From Pseudomonas syringae (lineage in GTDB: Bacteria > Pseudomonadota > Gammaproteobacteria > Pseudomonadales > Pseudomonadaceae), in NCBI RefSeq assembly GCF_021606685.1, contig NZ_WKCB01000011.1, positions 1 through 64,000 on the forward strand: a DNA stretch of 64,000 nucleotides, written 5' to 3'. The position numbers and the translations under genes are program-made. Under the pieces are notes generated by a model that saw only the letters and a program-made list of their open reading frames with translations, did no database searches and had not been told where the DNA came from. Positions 1-8,775 of the stretch are shown in pieces; position 1 is the first letter of the stretch, and every line of letters starts with the position of its first letter.

Positions 1-1
1 G

Positions 2-52
2 GGCATTCCTGCCGCGCTTGGTGTCTGGGGGTTGGTGAAGCGGCGCGGCTGA
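2..52 (+). CDS. C-terminal end of a gene cut by the window edge
   Basis: An open frame enters from the left edge and stops at TGA 50-52. The visible tail reads GIPAALGVWGLVKRRG: a short hydrophobic run followed by a basic end, as in the C-terminus of a small membrane protein or a sorting-type anchor. Too little remains to name a function, and the frame could be fortuitous. Confidence 0.35.
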   Translation, partial: GIPAALGVWGLVKRRG

Positions 53-58
53 GGGCGC

Positions 59-147
59 CATCGGGGGCAAGTCGAATCGTCGCACCGCCCCTCCCACACT
101 TGAATGTGTTCACAAATCAAAATGTGGGAGGGAGCTTGCCCCCGATG
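59..147. repeat. REP pair (REPIN-like), variant with a 16-nt insert in the left arm
   Basis: Inverted pair of G-rich REP arms. The left arm (59-97) carries the extra stretch TCGAATCGTCGCACCG between GGGGGCAAG and CCCCTCCCAC. The right arm (123-147) lacks it and has one base change (GGGAGGGAGCTTGC). The asymmetry means the arms no longer pair fully. Confidence 0.8.
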
Positions 148-229
148 AGGCCCTGGAAAACACCCACACCCCCTCGCCAGCCATTGCACAACCCTCTAGG
201 CTAGCCGCAGCCTATTCAGAGGAATGCCC

Positions 230-859
230 ATGTCCGCTCCCAGCATGACCTTGTTCCATAACCCCGCTTCACCGTTCGTTCGCAAAGTCCGCGTGCTGCT
301 GATCGAGACCGGTCAGCAGGACCGCGTGGCCCTGCAAAGTTGCATGCCGACCCCGGTCAACCCGGACGCGCAAGTGGTGCAAGGCAACCCTGTGGGCAAG
401 ATCCCGGCCCTGCGCCTGGCCGACGGCTCGGTGCTGCACGACAGCCGGGTGATCCTCGATTACTTCGACCACCAACATGTCGGCAACCCGCTGATCCCGC
501 GCGACGGCTCGGCCCGCTGGCGGCGCTTGACCCTCGCGTCAATGGCCGACGGCATCATGGACGCCGCCGTGCTGGTGCGTTACGAGTCGGCCTTGCGCCC
601 CGTGGAAAAACACTGGGCGCCGTGGCTCGATGAGCAGCGCACCAAGATCCGGCGAGCCCTCGCCGCGCTCGAACAGGACGCCATCGCCGAGCTGGCCAGC
701 CACTTCGACATCGCCGCCATCAGTGTGGCCTGCGCCTTGGGTTACCTCGACTTCCGCCACCCGGATATGCAATGGCGCGCAGACAATCCCAAGCTCGCCG
801 CCTGGTACGCCGAGATCAGCCAACGGCCGTCGATGCTGCAGACCCAGCCACCGGTATAA
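230..859 (+). CDS. Glutathione S-transferase family protein (YibF-like)
   Basis: Predicted soluble GST-fold protein of 209 residues; its substrate is not evident. The N-terminal thioredoxin-like half has the SPFVRK segment where the GST active-site residue lies, the cis-proline GKIPAL motif and the DSRVILDYF glutathione-binding segment. The C-terminal half is the all-helical GST domain. This architecture matches E. coli YibF-type GSTs. An ATG lies at 224, but the AGAGGA ribosome site (218-223) abuts it; the ATG at 230 has normal spacing and is preferred. The gene stands alone between two REP elements. Enzymatic activity on a known conjugation substrate is unproven for this subgroup. Confidence 0.85.
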   Translation: MSAPSMTLFHNPASPFVRKVRVLLIETGQQDRVALQSCMPTPVNPDAQVVQGNPVGKIPALRLADGSVLHDSRVILDYFDHQHVGNPLIPRDGSARWRRLTLASMADGIMDAAVLVRYESALRPVEKHWAPWLDEQRTKIRRALAALEQDAIAELASHFDIAAISVACALGYLDFRHPDMQWRADNPKLAAWYAEISQRPSMLQTQPPV

Positions 860-877
860 CTGACAAAGCGAATCCCC

Positions 878-1011
878 TGTGGCGAGCGGGCTTGCCCGCG
901 TTGGGCTGCGCAGCAGCCCCAGGCCCATATGCCAAGGTGCTTCAGGTAGAACGGTGGTGGCTGGTTTTGGGGCCGCTTCGCGGCCCAACGCGGGCAAGCC
1001 CGCTCGCCACA
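878..1011. repeat. REPIN of the TGTGGCGAGCGGGCTTGCCC type
   Basis: Long imperfect palindrome. The outer arms begin TGTGGCGAGCGGGCTTGCCC and end with the complement. Inner arms (GGGCTGCGCAGCAGCCCC / GGGGCCGCTTCGCGGCCC) form extra hairpins. It lies between the convergent GST gene and creD, so it could act as a bidirectional terminator or mRNA stabiliser. Confidence 0.85.
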
Positions 1012-1093
1012 AAAGCTTCGCTCAACACAGGAAATAGTGCGTTGATCTTACCCACCAACTGCGTTCGCACCTGCTGATCCTCGCGCAACCCGA

Positions 1094-2449
1094 TCATTGC
1101 TCTGCCTCCACGGCCACCTTGCGCTTGCCCACGCCATACCAGTCCAACTTACGGGTCAGTACCATCACGGTCCCCAACAGGCCGAACAGCAACAGCGAGC
1201 CCATCAGCAGCGCGTAATCCTCGGCACTCAACAGCCCGTACAACAAGCCATACAACGCCGCCAACCCCGCCGAAAAGCCCAGGCCGTGGCTAACGCTGCG
1301 CAGCACGTGGCACACATAGAAACCGATCAACAACACACAGGCACTTGCCGATATCAGGTAGGCCAGCGCAAAACCCAGGTGCTCGGACAACGACAGCAAC
1401 AGCAGGTAGAAGAATGCCAAGGCAAAGCCCACCAACGCGTATTGGATCGGGTGCACCGCCAGGTTCTTGAGCACTTCGAAGAGGAAGAAGCCGGCAAACG
1501 TCAGGGCGATAAACAGCAGCGCATATTTTATCGCGCGATCGCTCTTGAGGTACTGGTCCACCGGGTCGATGAAGTTCACGCCGAAGCTGCGGTTCTTGAA
1601 GCCATCGCAGCCCTGGCCGTCCAGGCAGGTTTGCAGGGCCTGTTCGAGGTTGGTGGAAAAGAAGGTGGTCTGCCAATTGGCGGTGAAGCCGGTATCGGTG
1701 ACCTCACGCTGTGCCGGCAAAAAATTGCCGATAAAGCTTGGGTGCGGCCAGTTGGAGGCCAGCGACACTTGGCTGGTCTTGCCCACCGGCACCACATGCA
1801 GTTGTTCGGTGCCTTGCAGGCGCAGGTCGAAGGCAAAATCCAGCACGTAGGCTTTCTTGCTGTCCTGCTCCGGCAGCGCCACATGCACGCCCTCCCCCAG
1901 CCAATCCACCTGGGAGCCCGGCGAGAAGTCGAGGCGCTGGCTGCCCAGTTCAAGGCTCAACGCGTTCTCGATGCCACGGATATCGCTGATGCCCACCGCC
2001 AGGAACGCCGGTTCAAAACGGTAATCGGCAAAGTTCTCGGTGATACCCAACTGCGCAGGCAGCTCGAAACGCCCACTGATGCGGTTGTCGGCATGGAACA
2101 GCCGCGCCTGGTAGATACCCCGTGCGCGCAGTTCGGTTTGCACCTTGCCGTCGAGTTCAAAATGGTCCGGCAGGAAATACAGACGACCGCGCTCTTCACG
2201 GGTTTCCTCGTAGCGTTTGTTGAGCTTTTCATTGAGCTTCCACTCGCGCACGGTCTTGCGGTACGGCACCACCATCACCGGGCCGGTAAGGCGTTGGCTG
2301 AAGCTGGAACTGCGGGCGATGTCTTCGAGTACGGCGTCGCGGGTGAACTGACGGTCGGCAATGATGCCGTTGATCATCAGCAACGGAATCAGCAACAGCA
2401 GGATCAGCAGCGCAATGGCGCCAAGTTTGAAAAGCAGGCTGCGGTTCAT
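1094..2449 (-). CDS. creD: Inner membrane protein CreD
   Basis: CreD-family cell envelope protein (451 residues), the usual output gene of the CreBC two-component system. It has one membrane anchor at residues 8-28, a large periplasmic domain of about 270 residues, and a C-terminal bundle of about five hydrophobic helices from residue ~305. The length is typical of the family. It lies 51 bp downstream of creC on the same strand. In Pseudomonas and Aeromonas, CreBC/BlrAB signalling is linked to beta-lactam response and envelope maintenance, and CreD is strongly induced. I looked for the TTCAC-N6-TTCAC cre tag in the short creC-creD gap and did not see it, so creD may be read from the creB promoter. 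Confidence 0.93.
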   Translation of the reverse strand: MNRSLLFKLGAIALLILLLLIPLLMINGIIADRQFTRDAVLEDIARSSSFSQRLTGPVMVVPYRKTVREWKLNEKLNKRYEETREERGRLYFLPDHFELDGKVQTELRARGIYQARLFHADNRISGRFELPAQLGITENFADYRFEPAFLAVGISDIRGIENALSLELGSQRLDFSPGSQVDWLGEGVHVALPEQDSKKAYVLDFAFDLRLQGTEQLHVVPVGKTSQVSLASNWPHPSFIGNFLPAQREVTDTGFTANWQTTFFSTNLEQALQTCLDGQGCDGFKNRSFGVNFIDPVDQYLKSDRAIKYALLFIALTFAGFFLFEVLKNLAVHPIQYALVGFALAFFYLLLLSLSEHLGFALAYLISASACVLLIGFYVCHVLRSVSHGLGFSAGLAALYGLLYGLLSAEDYALLMGSLLLFGLLGTVMVLTRKLDWYGVGKRKVAVEAEQ

Positions 2450-2500
2450 GGGTCTCTCCCTGTTTTGATGGGGGGAGTCTGCGCAGCCCGTATGGGCGAT

Positions 2501-3940
2501 TTATGTGGGCAATGTGGAGACTGTGTGGAGATGCAGCACCACCTGCACGCCGCCCGGCACATTGCCGATCTGCAACGCGCCACCGTGCAGTTTCATCACT
2601 TCTTCGACAAAGTTGAGGCCCAGGCCGGTGCTTTTACGCCCATTGGCCGGGCGTGGCAGCGAGTAGAAACGCTCGCTCAGGCGCGGCAGGGCATAGTCCG
2701 GGATCGGCGCGGCCTGGTTGAACAGGCTGACCTGCACCTCGTGGTGCCGGGTGTGTGCGCTGAATGTGAGTACGCCGCCGGGCGGGGTGAAATCCAGGGC
2801 ATTGTCCAGCAGGTTGCCCAGGGCCTGGCGCAACAGGAAGGGTTCGCCGAACACGCTCACCTCGCGGCCAATCGTCTGTTCGACCTGCAAGCCGGCCCCT
2901 TCAATGCGCGCGCACTGGGCCTTGAGCACCTCCTCGACCAAGCCCGCCAACGGGATACTGGCCTGCTCTTCGAGGCCCTGGCGTTGCTCCACCTGCGCCA
3001 GGTTCAGCAGGCGCTCGATCAACTGCTGCAAGCGCGCGCTTTCGCTGTCGATATTGCCGACGAAGCGCTGCTGCTGCTCGCGGCTCATGTCGCCCTGCAA
3101 CAGCTCCGCCGCGCCGCGAATCGCCGCCAATGGGCTTTTCAACTCGTGGGTCAGGGTGTGCACGTAATGCTCGACGTAAGCCTTGCCTTCGAGCTGCGTG
3201 CGCATGTGCTCCACGGCGCTGGACAACTGCTTGAGCTCACCGCCGCGGTAGTGCGGCAACTCGGCGCGGCGGCCCTCGCTGACCGCTTGTGCATACGCCG
3301 TGAGCCGGTGCAGGGCCCGGCTCAGCCACCATGACAACACGGCCCCCAACAACAGGCCCAGCACCACCAACCCGGCGCCATACCAGAGCAGGCGCCGCTC
3401 GGTGCGGTCGACGTAGGGTTGCAGCGAACTGTTGGGCTTGGCCACCGTGACCACGCCGATGATCTGGCCGTTATCGCGGATCGGCGCACCCACGTGCATC
3501 ACCGATGAGGTCGGGTCGTCGGGGTCGCCGCGGCTGGAGCGCGCGCCGTATTCGCCGCGCAGGGTCAGGTACACGTCGTTCCACTTGGAGTAGTCCTGGC
3601 CCACGGCCTCGCCGCTGGAGTCGAGCAGCACGGTGCCCTTGGCGTCGGTCACGTAGATACGGTGGTTGACCTGGTTTTTCGGCAGGCCCCAGATGGTCGC
3701 GCCCGGCTGGCGATTGCCGTAGGCCTTGAGCAGTTCTGGCCAATGGCTTTGGCCGAGGGTGCTGTTTTTAACGTCCGCGCGCAGGATCTCGGCCAGCAGG
3801 TTGGCGGTGTCCACCAGGGTTTCTTCGGTGGACTGACGCACACCGGGGCGGATTTCCTTCATCACGGTGCTGAGCACAAAGTAGCCGGTCAGGCCGATAA
3901 ACAGCGCATACACCAGGAAAATCCGCAGCCCCAGGCGCAT
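2501..3940 (-). CDS. creC: Sensor histidine kinase CreC
   Basis: Membrane sensor kinase (479 residues) paired with CreB. Features in order: TM helix at residues 5-25; a periplasmic sensor of about 150 residues; a second TM near 185-207; HAMP; the HisKA box HTLTHELKSPLAA with the phospho-histidine near residue 265; then the ATPase domain with NLLDNALDF (N box) and TGLGLNFVEEV (G box). Its start codon overlaps the creB stop by one base (TGATG), so translation is coupled. The input signal is not visible from sequence. In P. aeruginosa CreBC responds to PBP4 inhibition; in E. coli it responds to carbon source. Confidence 0.93.
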   Translation of the reverse strand: MRLGLRIFLVYALFIGLTGYFVLSTVMKEIRPGVRQSTEETLVDTANLLAEILRADVKNSTLGQSHWPELLKAYGNRQPGATIWGLPKNQVNHRIYVTDAKGTVLLDSSGEAVGQDYSKWNDVYLTLRGEYGARSSRGDPDDPTSSVMHVGAPIRDNGQIIGVVTVAKPNSSLQPYVDRTERRLLWYGAGLVVLGLLLGAVLSWWLSRALHRLTAYAQAVSEGRRAELPHYRGGELKQLSSAVEHMRTQLEGKAYVEHYVHTLTHELKSPLAAIRGAAELLQGDMSREQQQRFVGNIDSESARLQQLIERLLNLAQVEQRQGLEEQASIPLAGLVEEVLKAQCARIEGAGLQVEQTIGREVSVFGEPFLLRQALGNLLDNALDFTPPGGVLTFSAHTRHHEVQVSLFNQAAPIPDYALPRLSERFYSLPRPANGRKSTGLGLNFVEEVMKLHGGALQIGNVPGGVQVVLHLHTVSTLPT

Positions 3941-4608
3941 CAGCTGTTGCTCGGGCTGTAGCTGTAGCCGAGGCCGCGGTGGGTCTGGATCGGCTCGGCA
4001 TCCGCCGCGACACTCCGCAGTTTGCTGCGTAGGCTTTTGATATGGCTGTCGATATTGCGCTCGTAGCCGGCATCGGCCGCCACGCCCACCGCGTCCAGTA
4101 ACTGCTCGCGGCTGAACACACGCTCGGGTTGCTCCAGCAGGCTTTGCAGCAGGCGGAACTCATGACGCGTGAGGTTCAAGGGCTGGCCGCGATAATTGAT
4201 CTGCATGCGCTCCAGGTCCACCTGGAACACCGCCGGCGCAGCACCCGGGCCGATGCGTTTAAGGATCGCCCTGACCCGCGCCGTCACCTCGCGTGGGCTG
4301 AACGGCTTGACCACGTAGTCGTCGGCGCCGATCTCCAGCCCCACCACCCGGTCGATTTCGCCATCGCGGGCGCTGAGGAACATCACCGGCACTTCGCTGA
4401 ACCGGCGCAGTTGCTTGCAGGTTTCAAAGCCAGTGATGTCCGGCAAGCCGATATCGAGGATGATCAGGTCGGCCGGGGTCCGGCGCTGATGAGCCAACGC
4501 CTCCTGGCCAAGGCTCAACCAAGTGGTGGTAAAACCCTCGCCTTGCAGGGCGAATATCAGCGTGTCGGCTATCGCCGCTTCGTCTTCGACAATCAGGATA
4601 TGCGCCAT
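3940..4608 (-). CDS. creB: DNA-binding response regulator CreB
   Basis: OmpR/PhoB-type regulator (222 residues). The receiver domain has the acidic pocket (EDE at 8-10), phospho-acceptor Asp52 in LIILDIGLP, and the conserved Lys in VVKPFSPRE. A winged-helix C-terminus ends at RGLGYSY, the usual wing motif. It is the first gene of creBCD; the next start overlaps its stop. Nine bases separate its start from the stop of the upstream retropepsin-like gene on the same strand, so the four genes probably form one operon. Confidence 0.94.
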   Translation of the reverse strand: MAHILIVEDEAAIADTLIFALQGEGFTTTWLSLGQEALAHQRRTPADLIILDIGLPDITGFETCKQLRRFSEVPVMFLSARDGEIDRVVGLEIGADDYVVKPFSPREVTARVRAILKRIGPGAAPAVFQVDLERMQINYRGQPLNLTRHEFRLLQSLLEQPERVFSREQLLDAVGVAADAGYERNIDSHIKSLRSKLRSVAADAEPIQTHRGLGYSYSPSNS

Positions 4609-4617
4609 GGGGGTCCG

Positions 4618-5118
4618 TCAGCAGTCCGGTTTGTCGGCAGTGTAGCGACGGGCCGGGTTCACCGCTGCACCGAATTCACGCAGGGCCTTGGCGCCGATCA
4701 GTAGCGGGTAGTTGAAGCTGCTGCGGTCGGTGAGGTTGACCTCAACGGTGCGCTTGACGTTGCCCAGGCACATTTCCAGGTCGATCACCGGGCGCTTGGC
4801 CACGCTGGCCTCGTCCTTGTCGTCGTCTTCGTCGGCGCGGCTCTTGATCTTGCTGATGCGCGCCACCTTGTGTTCATAGACTTTGTTGCTGGCGTCCTTG
4901 CCGCCGAGGCGGAAGCGCACCCAATCGTCGCCGTCACGGGTGAAGGTCTCGATGTCACGGGCCGACAGTGAGGCGGTCAGCGCGCCAGTGTCCATCTTGG
5001 CCTTGAAGGTTTCGCCGATTTCCGGCAACTGGATGTATTCATAACGACCGTAAAGGGTCGGTTCGGCGGCCATGACCGGCAGGGCAGCCAGGGCGAGGGA
5101 GGCAAGAAGCAGTTTCAC
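4618..5118 (-). CDS. Periplasmic retropepsin-like 'ATP-dependent zinc protease' family protein
   Basis: Exported protein of 166 residues. Residues 1-18 form a Sec signal peptide ending VMAA. The core contains KMDTGALTASLSA, with Asp43 in the DTGA signature of aspartic (retropepsin-like) proteases. The family (PF05618) is usually labelled 'ATP-dependent zinc protease', a name the sequence does not support: I see no zinc or ATP site. A charged insertion (EDDDKDE) sits near residue 105. It is the promoter-proximal gene of the creBCD operon, 9 bp upstream of creB, which suggests an envelope-related role. The substrate is unknown. Confidence 0.8.
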   Translation of the reverse strand: MKLLLASLALAALPVMAAEPTLYGRYEYIQLPEIGETFKAKMDTGALTASLSARDIETFTRDGDDWVRFRLGGKDASNKVYEHKVARISKIKSRADEDDDKDEASVAKRPVIDLEMCLGNVKRTVEVNLTDRSSFNYPLLIGAKALREFGAAVNPARRYTADKPDC

Positions 5119-5289
5119 GAAGTGATTTCCTCGGAAAGAAGTAGGCGGATTCTAGACCGCAATCGCAGCACTTAGTTAGCGCTCAACCATACCTGGCACA
5201 TTGTGAAACATTCGTCTGCTGATTTGAGATTTGGCCTCTAGACTCCGCTCTCTTATGATGGCCTGCCCACAAGATTCCAAGAGTTACTT

Positions 5290-6177
5290 ATGCGCCGCCT
5301 GCTCACCGGCTGTTTTGTCTCACTGCTGCTGTTGCTCAACACCCTGGTCCTGATCGGCCCGTTGATGGTCTTCGCCCTGCTCAAACTGGTGGCGCCCGGT
5401 CGTTATCGGGACTACATGTCGTGGGCGGTGATGTGGATCGCCGAAACCTGGGCCGAGATCGACAAGCTGATTTTCGCGCTGTGCATCCCGACCCAATGGG
5501 ACATTCGCGGCGGTGGCGACCTGCGCGGGGACACCAGCTACCTGGTGATCAGCAACCACCAATCCTGGGTCGACATCCCGGCGCTGATCCAGGCCCTGAA
5601 CCGGCGCACGCCGTTCTTCAAATTCTTCCTGAAAAAAGAGCTGATCTGGGTGCCCTTCCTCGGCCTGGCCTGGTGGGCGTTGGATTACCCGTTCATGAAG
5701 CGCTACAGCAAGGCGTTCCTGGCCAAACACCCGGAACTCGCGGGGCAGGATCTGAAGATCACCAAGGAGGCCTGCGAGCTGTTCAAGCGCCAACCGGTGA
5801 CGGTGGTCAATTACCTGGAGGGCACGCGGTTCAGTGCGGCCAAACGCAAGCAGCAGCAGTCGCCGTTTACCCGCCTGCTCAAGCCCAAGGCGGGCGGCGT
5901 GGCGTTTGTGCTGGCGGCGATGGGAGAACAGCTGGACGCCGTGCTGGATGTGACCGTGGTCTATCCGCAGCACAAAATTCCGGGGTTCTGGGACTTGATC
6001 AGTGGCGCTGTGCCAACCGTGATCATCGATATCCAGACCCGCGAACTGGACCCGGCGTTATGGCAAGGGGATTACGAGAACGATCCGGCGTTTCGCCAGA
6101 CCGTCCAGAACTGGGTCAACCAGCTCTGGACGGAGAAAGACGCACGCATCGAGCAACTGCGCGCGGAGCGTCTTTAA
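5290..6177 (+). CDS. Lysophospholipid acyltransferase family protein (YihG/PlsC-like)
   Basis: Inner-membrane acyltransferase of 295 residues. An N-terminal hydrophobic segment at residues 8-35 precedes the catalytic HxxxxD motif (His90 and Asp95, in NHQSWVD). The substrate motif EGTR lies near residue 178 and a proline-rich downstream block is present. The layout matches E. coli YihG and other 1-acyl-glycerol-3-phosphate acyltransferases, so it probably acylates lysophosphatidic acid or a related lysolipid. It is monocistronic. Its stop codon and the stop of the convergent DUF2780 gene share the four bases TTAA (6174-6177). Confidence 0.87.
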   Translation: MRRLLTGCFVSLLLLLNTLVLIGPLMVFALLKLVAPGRYRDYMSWAVMWIAETWAEIDKLIFALCIPTQWDIRGGGDLRGDTSYLVISNHQSWVDIPALIQALNRRTPFFKFFLKKELIWVPFLGLAWWALDYPFMKRYSKAFLAKHPELAGQDLKITKEACELFKRQPVTVVNYLEGTRFSAAKRKQQQSPFTRLLKPKAGGVAFVLAAMGEQLDAVLDVTVVYPQHKIPGFWDLISGAVPTVIIDIQTRELDPALWQGDYENDPAFRQTVQNWVNQLWTEKDARIEQLRAERL

Positions 6178-6746
6178 CTGCCGGTGCCCCAGGCCTGGGC
6201 CAGCTTGCTCAGCACCGAGCTGTTGGCGCCCTGCCCGCCCAGGTATTGCAGGATTACCGGGGCAAACTGGCCGACCATGCCACTGTCCATGCCCAAGGCG
6301 CTGAACGCGGTGTTCAGGTCGTTGGTGTTCTTCACGTTACCCAGCAAACCGTCCAGGCCGCTGGTCTTGCTGCCGCCGGCCTGGCCGAGCATCCCGCTCA
6401 AGGCCCCGAGGCTACCCAACGCATTGTTGCCGGACAGTTGGTCGAGGCCCGGCACGCTGCTGCCCAACTGCGAATAGTCATTGCCGCTGAGTTTGTTCTT
6501 GGCCAGGCCCAGCATGGCGCCGGTACCACCTACGGCTTGTTCGGGGGTGATGTTCAGTTGCGAGGTCAGCGCACTCAGCAAGCCGGCCGTCTCCGACGAC
6601 GGTGCGGCAGCAGCGGCCTTGTTGTTGCCACCCTGCATGCCGGAGATGGCATTGGCCGCGTCGCCAAGGCTGAAGCCTGCGGCGAACACCGGGCCGGCTG
6701 CCAGGGTCATCAGGCAGGAAAGGGCGAAACCGCGTGAAATCTTCAT
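6174..6746 (-). CDS. DUF2780 family secreted protein
   Basis: Small exported protein (190 residues) with a signal peptide MKISRGFALSCLMTLAAGPVFA. The body is rich in Gly, Leu, Ser and Ala and matches the VcgC/VcgE-like DUF2780 family, found next to stress or biofilm genes in several gammaproteobacteria; no biochemical role is known. An in-frame ATG exists far upstream at 6968, but the start at 6746 has an AGAGG ribosome site and gives the signal peptide, so the longer form is rejected. The gene is divergent from the anti-sigma-like gene. Confidence 0.82.
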   Translation of the reverse strand: MKISRGFALSCLMTLAAGPVFAAGFSLGDAANAISGMQGGNNKAAAAAPSSETAGLLSALTSQLNITPEQAVGGTGAMLGLAKNKLSGNDYSQLGSSVPGLDQLSGNNALGSLGALSGMLGQAGGSKTSGLDGLLGNVKNTNDLNTAFSALGMDSGMVGQFAPVILQYLGGQGANSSVLSKLAQAWGTGS

Positions 6747-6882
6747 CGAAACAACCTCTGGGTGTAGGGGTGAAAGCAGGCGTTGGACTGGGTATCCGGC
6801 ACATTGTTCCGGGTGGGCCGAGGAACCCAATCGGCATACCAGAGTCCATGAAATGACTTCAAGACTTGCCAGGAACAGCCCC

Positions 6883-7341
6883 ATGAGCGCAACCCGCCCC
6901 CAAGTGATTGAGCAAAAGCCCCCGTTCTGGAGCCGCCCGCGTGTGTTCATCGGCGTGTGTGTGGCCATCGTCGCCGGCCTCGGTGGTGCGCTCTATACCC
7001 AGGACAGCGTCAAGTCTGCCGCCACGCTGGTGACCACCACCCAGCAGCCGGCCGCGCAGGTCATGGCGCACAAGGATTACCTCGAAATCGAACCGATCGC
7101 CGCAGCGGCCGCCGAGCCGGATCGCAGCCTGGAGCTGTGGGCCATGCCCGAGGACGGAACGCCGGTTTCCCTGGGCCTGCTGCCGGAGGACGGCAAAGGC
7201 ATTATCGGACTCAACCCGCGCCAGCAGAAGAGCATCCGCAAGCCGGTGGAATTGATGGTGAGTTCGGAAAACAAGGGTGGGTCGGTGAGCAAGCAGCCCA
7301 CTGGGCCGACTGTCTACCAAGGCGCCCTCGCCAACCGCTGA
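6883..7341 (+). CDS. Membrane-anchored protein with anti-sigma-K (RskA) C-terminal-like domain
   Basis: 152 residues: about 18 cytoplasmic residues, one TM helix (~20-38), then a periplasmic segment with LELWAMPEDGTPVSLGLLPE and IIGLNPRQQKSI. These resemble the extracytoplasmic domain of RskA-type anti-sigma-K factors. The cytoplasmic zinc anti-sigma domain (HxxxCxxC) of full-length members (about 230-250 residues) is absent, and no ECF sigma gene is nearby. It is either a truncated descendant or a repurposed domain. The start at 6883 has AGGA 8 bp upstream; an earlier ATG at 6853 lacks a ribosome site. Family assignment is by remembered pattern. Confidence 0.6.
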   Translation: MSATRPQVIEQKPPFWSRPRVFIGVCVAIVAGLGGALYTQDSVKSAATLVTTTQQPAAQVMAHKDYLEIEPIAAAAAEPDRSLELWAMPEDGTPVSLGLLPEDGKGIIGLNPRQQKSIRKPVELMVSSENKGGSVSKQPTGPTVYQGALANR

Positions 7342-7354
7342 CACCACAAAACCA

Positions 7355-7442
7355 TGTGGGAGGGGGCTTGCCCCCGATGACGATGTATCAGCCAGAGAAT
7401 AGCGGGCTGACACTTCGCAATCGGGGGCAAGCCCCCTCCCAC
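7355..7442. repeat. REPIN, GTGGGAGGGGGCTTGC type
   Basis: Two inverted REP arms (GTGGGAGGGGGCTTGC and complement) separated by about 40 bp. It lies between the 3' ends of the anti-sigma-like gene and fdhA, where it could terminate both transcripts. Confidence 0.88.
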
Positions 7443-7467
7443 CGTTGGATTGCTGTGTGCCTGCGAT

Positions 7468-8667
7468 TCACGCCGCGCTGAAGAGTTTGTGCGGGTCGAT
7501 CACAAATTTCTTGGGCACACCCGCATCGAACTCGCCGTAGCCACGTGGCGCGTCATCCAGGCTGATCACCTGCACGCCGACGATTTCAGCAATGTTGATA
7601 CGGTCCCACATGATCGCCTGCATCAGCTGGCGGTTGTACTTCATCACCGGCGTCTGGCCGGTGTGGAAGCTGTGGGATTTGGCCCAGCCCAAACCAAAGC
7701 GAATGCTCAGGCTGCCCATTTTCGCGGCGGCATCGACGGCGCCCGGGTCTTCGGTGACGTACAGGCCCGGAATACCGATCTTGCCCGCCACGCGCACCAC
7801 GCCCATCAGCGAGTTGAGCACCGTGGCCGGCGCTTCTGCCTTGACCCCTTCATGGCCATGCCCACGGGCTTCGAAGCCAACGGCGTCGACGGCGCAGTCC
7901 ACTTCCGGCTCGCCCAGCAGTGCGGCGATCTGTTCGTGCAACGGGGTGTCCTGGGACAAATCGGCAATTTCAAAACCCTGGGCCTTGGCGTGCGCCAGGC
8001 GGATCGGGTTGACGTCGCCGATGATCACCACTGCAGCGCCCAGCAGGCGTGCGGATGCGGCAGCGGCCAGGCCGACCGGGCCGGCACCGGCGATGTACAC
8101 CGTGCTGCCTGGGCCAACGCCGGCGGTGACGGCGCCGTGGTAGCCGGTCGGCAGAATGTCGGAGAGGCAGGTCAGGTCACGGATCTTCTCCATGGCCTTG
8201 TCGCGGTCCGGCAGTTTGAGCAGGTTGAAGTCGGCGTACGGCACCAGCACGTACTCGGCCTGGCCGCCGGTCCAGTCGCCCATGTCGACATAGCCGTAGG
8301 CGCCACCGGCACGGGCCGGGTTGACGGTGAGGCACACGCCGGTGTGCTGTTCCTTGCACGAGCGGCAACGGCCGCACGCCACGTTGAAAGGTACCGAAAC
8401 CAGATCACCGATCTTGAGGTTTTCGACATCGCTGCCCTTCTCGATCACCTCACCGGTAATTTCATGACCGAGCACCAGGCCGGTCTGGGCAGTGGTGCGG
8501 CCGCGCACCATGTGTTGGTCGGAGCCGCAGATATTGGTGGAGACCACGCGCAGGATGACGCCGTGCTCAATCTTCCTGCCACGGGGGTCCTGCATTTTGG
8601 GATAGTCGATTTTCTGTACTTCGACCTTGCCGTTGCCGAGATACACGACACCACGATTACCAGACAT
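7468..8667 (-). CDS. fdhA: Glutathione-independent formaldehyde dehydrogenase
   Basis: Cytoplasmic zinc- and NAD-dependent medium-chain dehydrogenase (399 residues) oxidising formaldehyde to formate. The catalytic zinc ligands Cys47 and His68 (in LGHEITGE) and the structural zinc cysteines 98, 101, 104 and 112 (CGRCRSCKEQHTGVC) are all present, as is the NAD motif GAGPVGLAAA. Length and spacing match P. putida FDH. The gene ends the glyA-soxBDAG-purU-fdhA series and detoxifies formaldehyde released by sarcosine oxidase. A REPIN separates it from purU, so it may also have its own promoter. Confidence 0.95.
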   Translation of the reverse strand: MSGNRGVVYLGNGKVEVQKIDYPKMQDPRGRKIEHGVILRVVSTNICGSDQHMVRGRTTAQTGLVLGHEITGEVIEKGSDVENLKIGDLVSVPFNVACGRCRSCKEQHTGVCLTVNPARAGGAYGYVDMGDWTGGQAEYVLVPYADFNLLKLPDRDKAMEKIRDLTCLSDILPTGYHGAVTAGVGPGSTVYIAGAGPVGLAAAASARLLGAAVVIIGDVNPIRLAHAKAQGFEIADLSQDTPLHEQIAALLGEPEVDCAVDAVGFEARGHGHEGVKAEAPATVLNSLMGVVRVAGKIGIPGLYVTEDPGAVDAAAKMGSLSIRFGLGWAKSHSFHTGQTPVMKYNRQLMQAIMWDRINIAEIVGVQVISLDDAPRGYGEFDAGVPKKFVIDPHKLFSAA

Positions 8668-8775
8668 GCTTTCACCTCGCTGTTGTTTTTATGGACCCGC
8701 GTTGCCCCTTTGGGTGGGCAGCGCGTTTAAGTGCTCGGGTACAGATGCTGTTTCTTGTGTTGTTTGTTGGGGCCT

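Noticed and set aside
2450..2500. A cre tag (TTCAC-N6-TTCAC) upstream of creD
   Set aside because: I read the gap on both strands and found no such pair. A single TTCAC near the 5' end of the operon (about 5,200) is not enough.
1097..3334. A 745-residue open frame on the plus strand opposite creD and creC
   Set aside because: Low-complexity Gln/Arg/His-rich translation, no ribosome site, and it lies exactly antisense to two well-recognised genes. It is a high-GC shadow.
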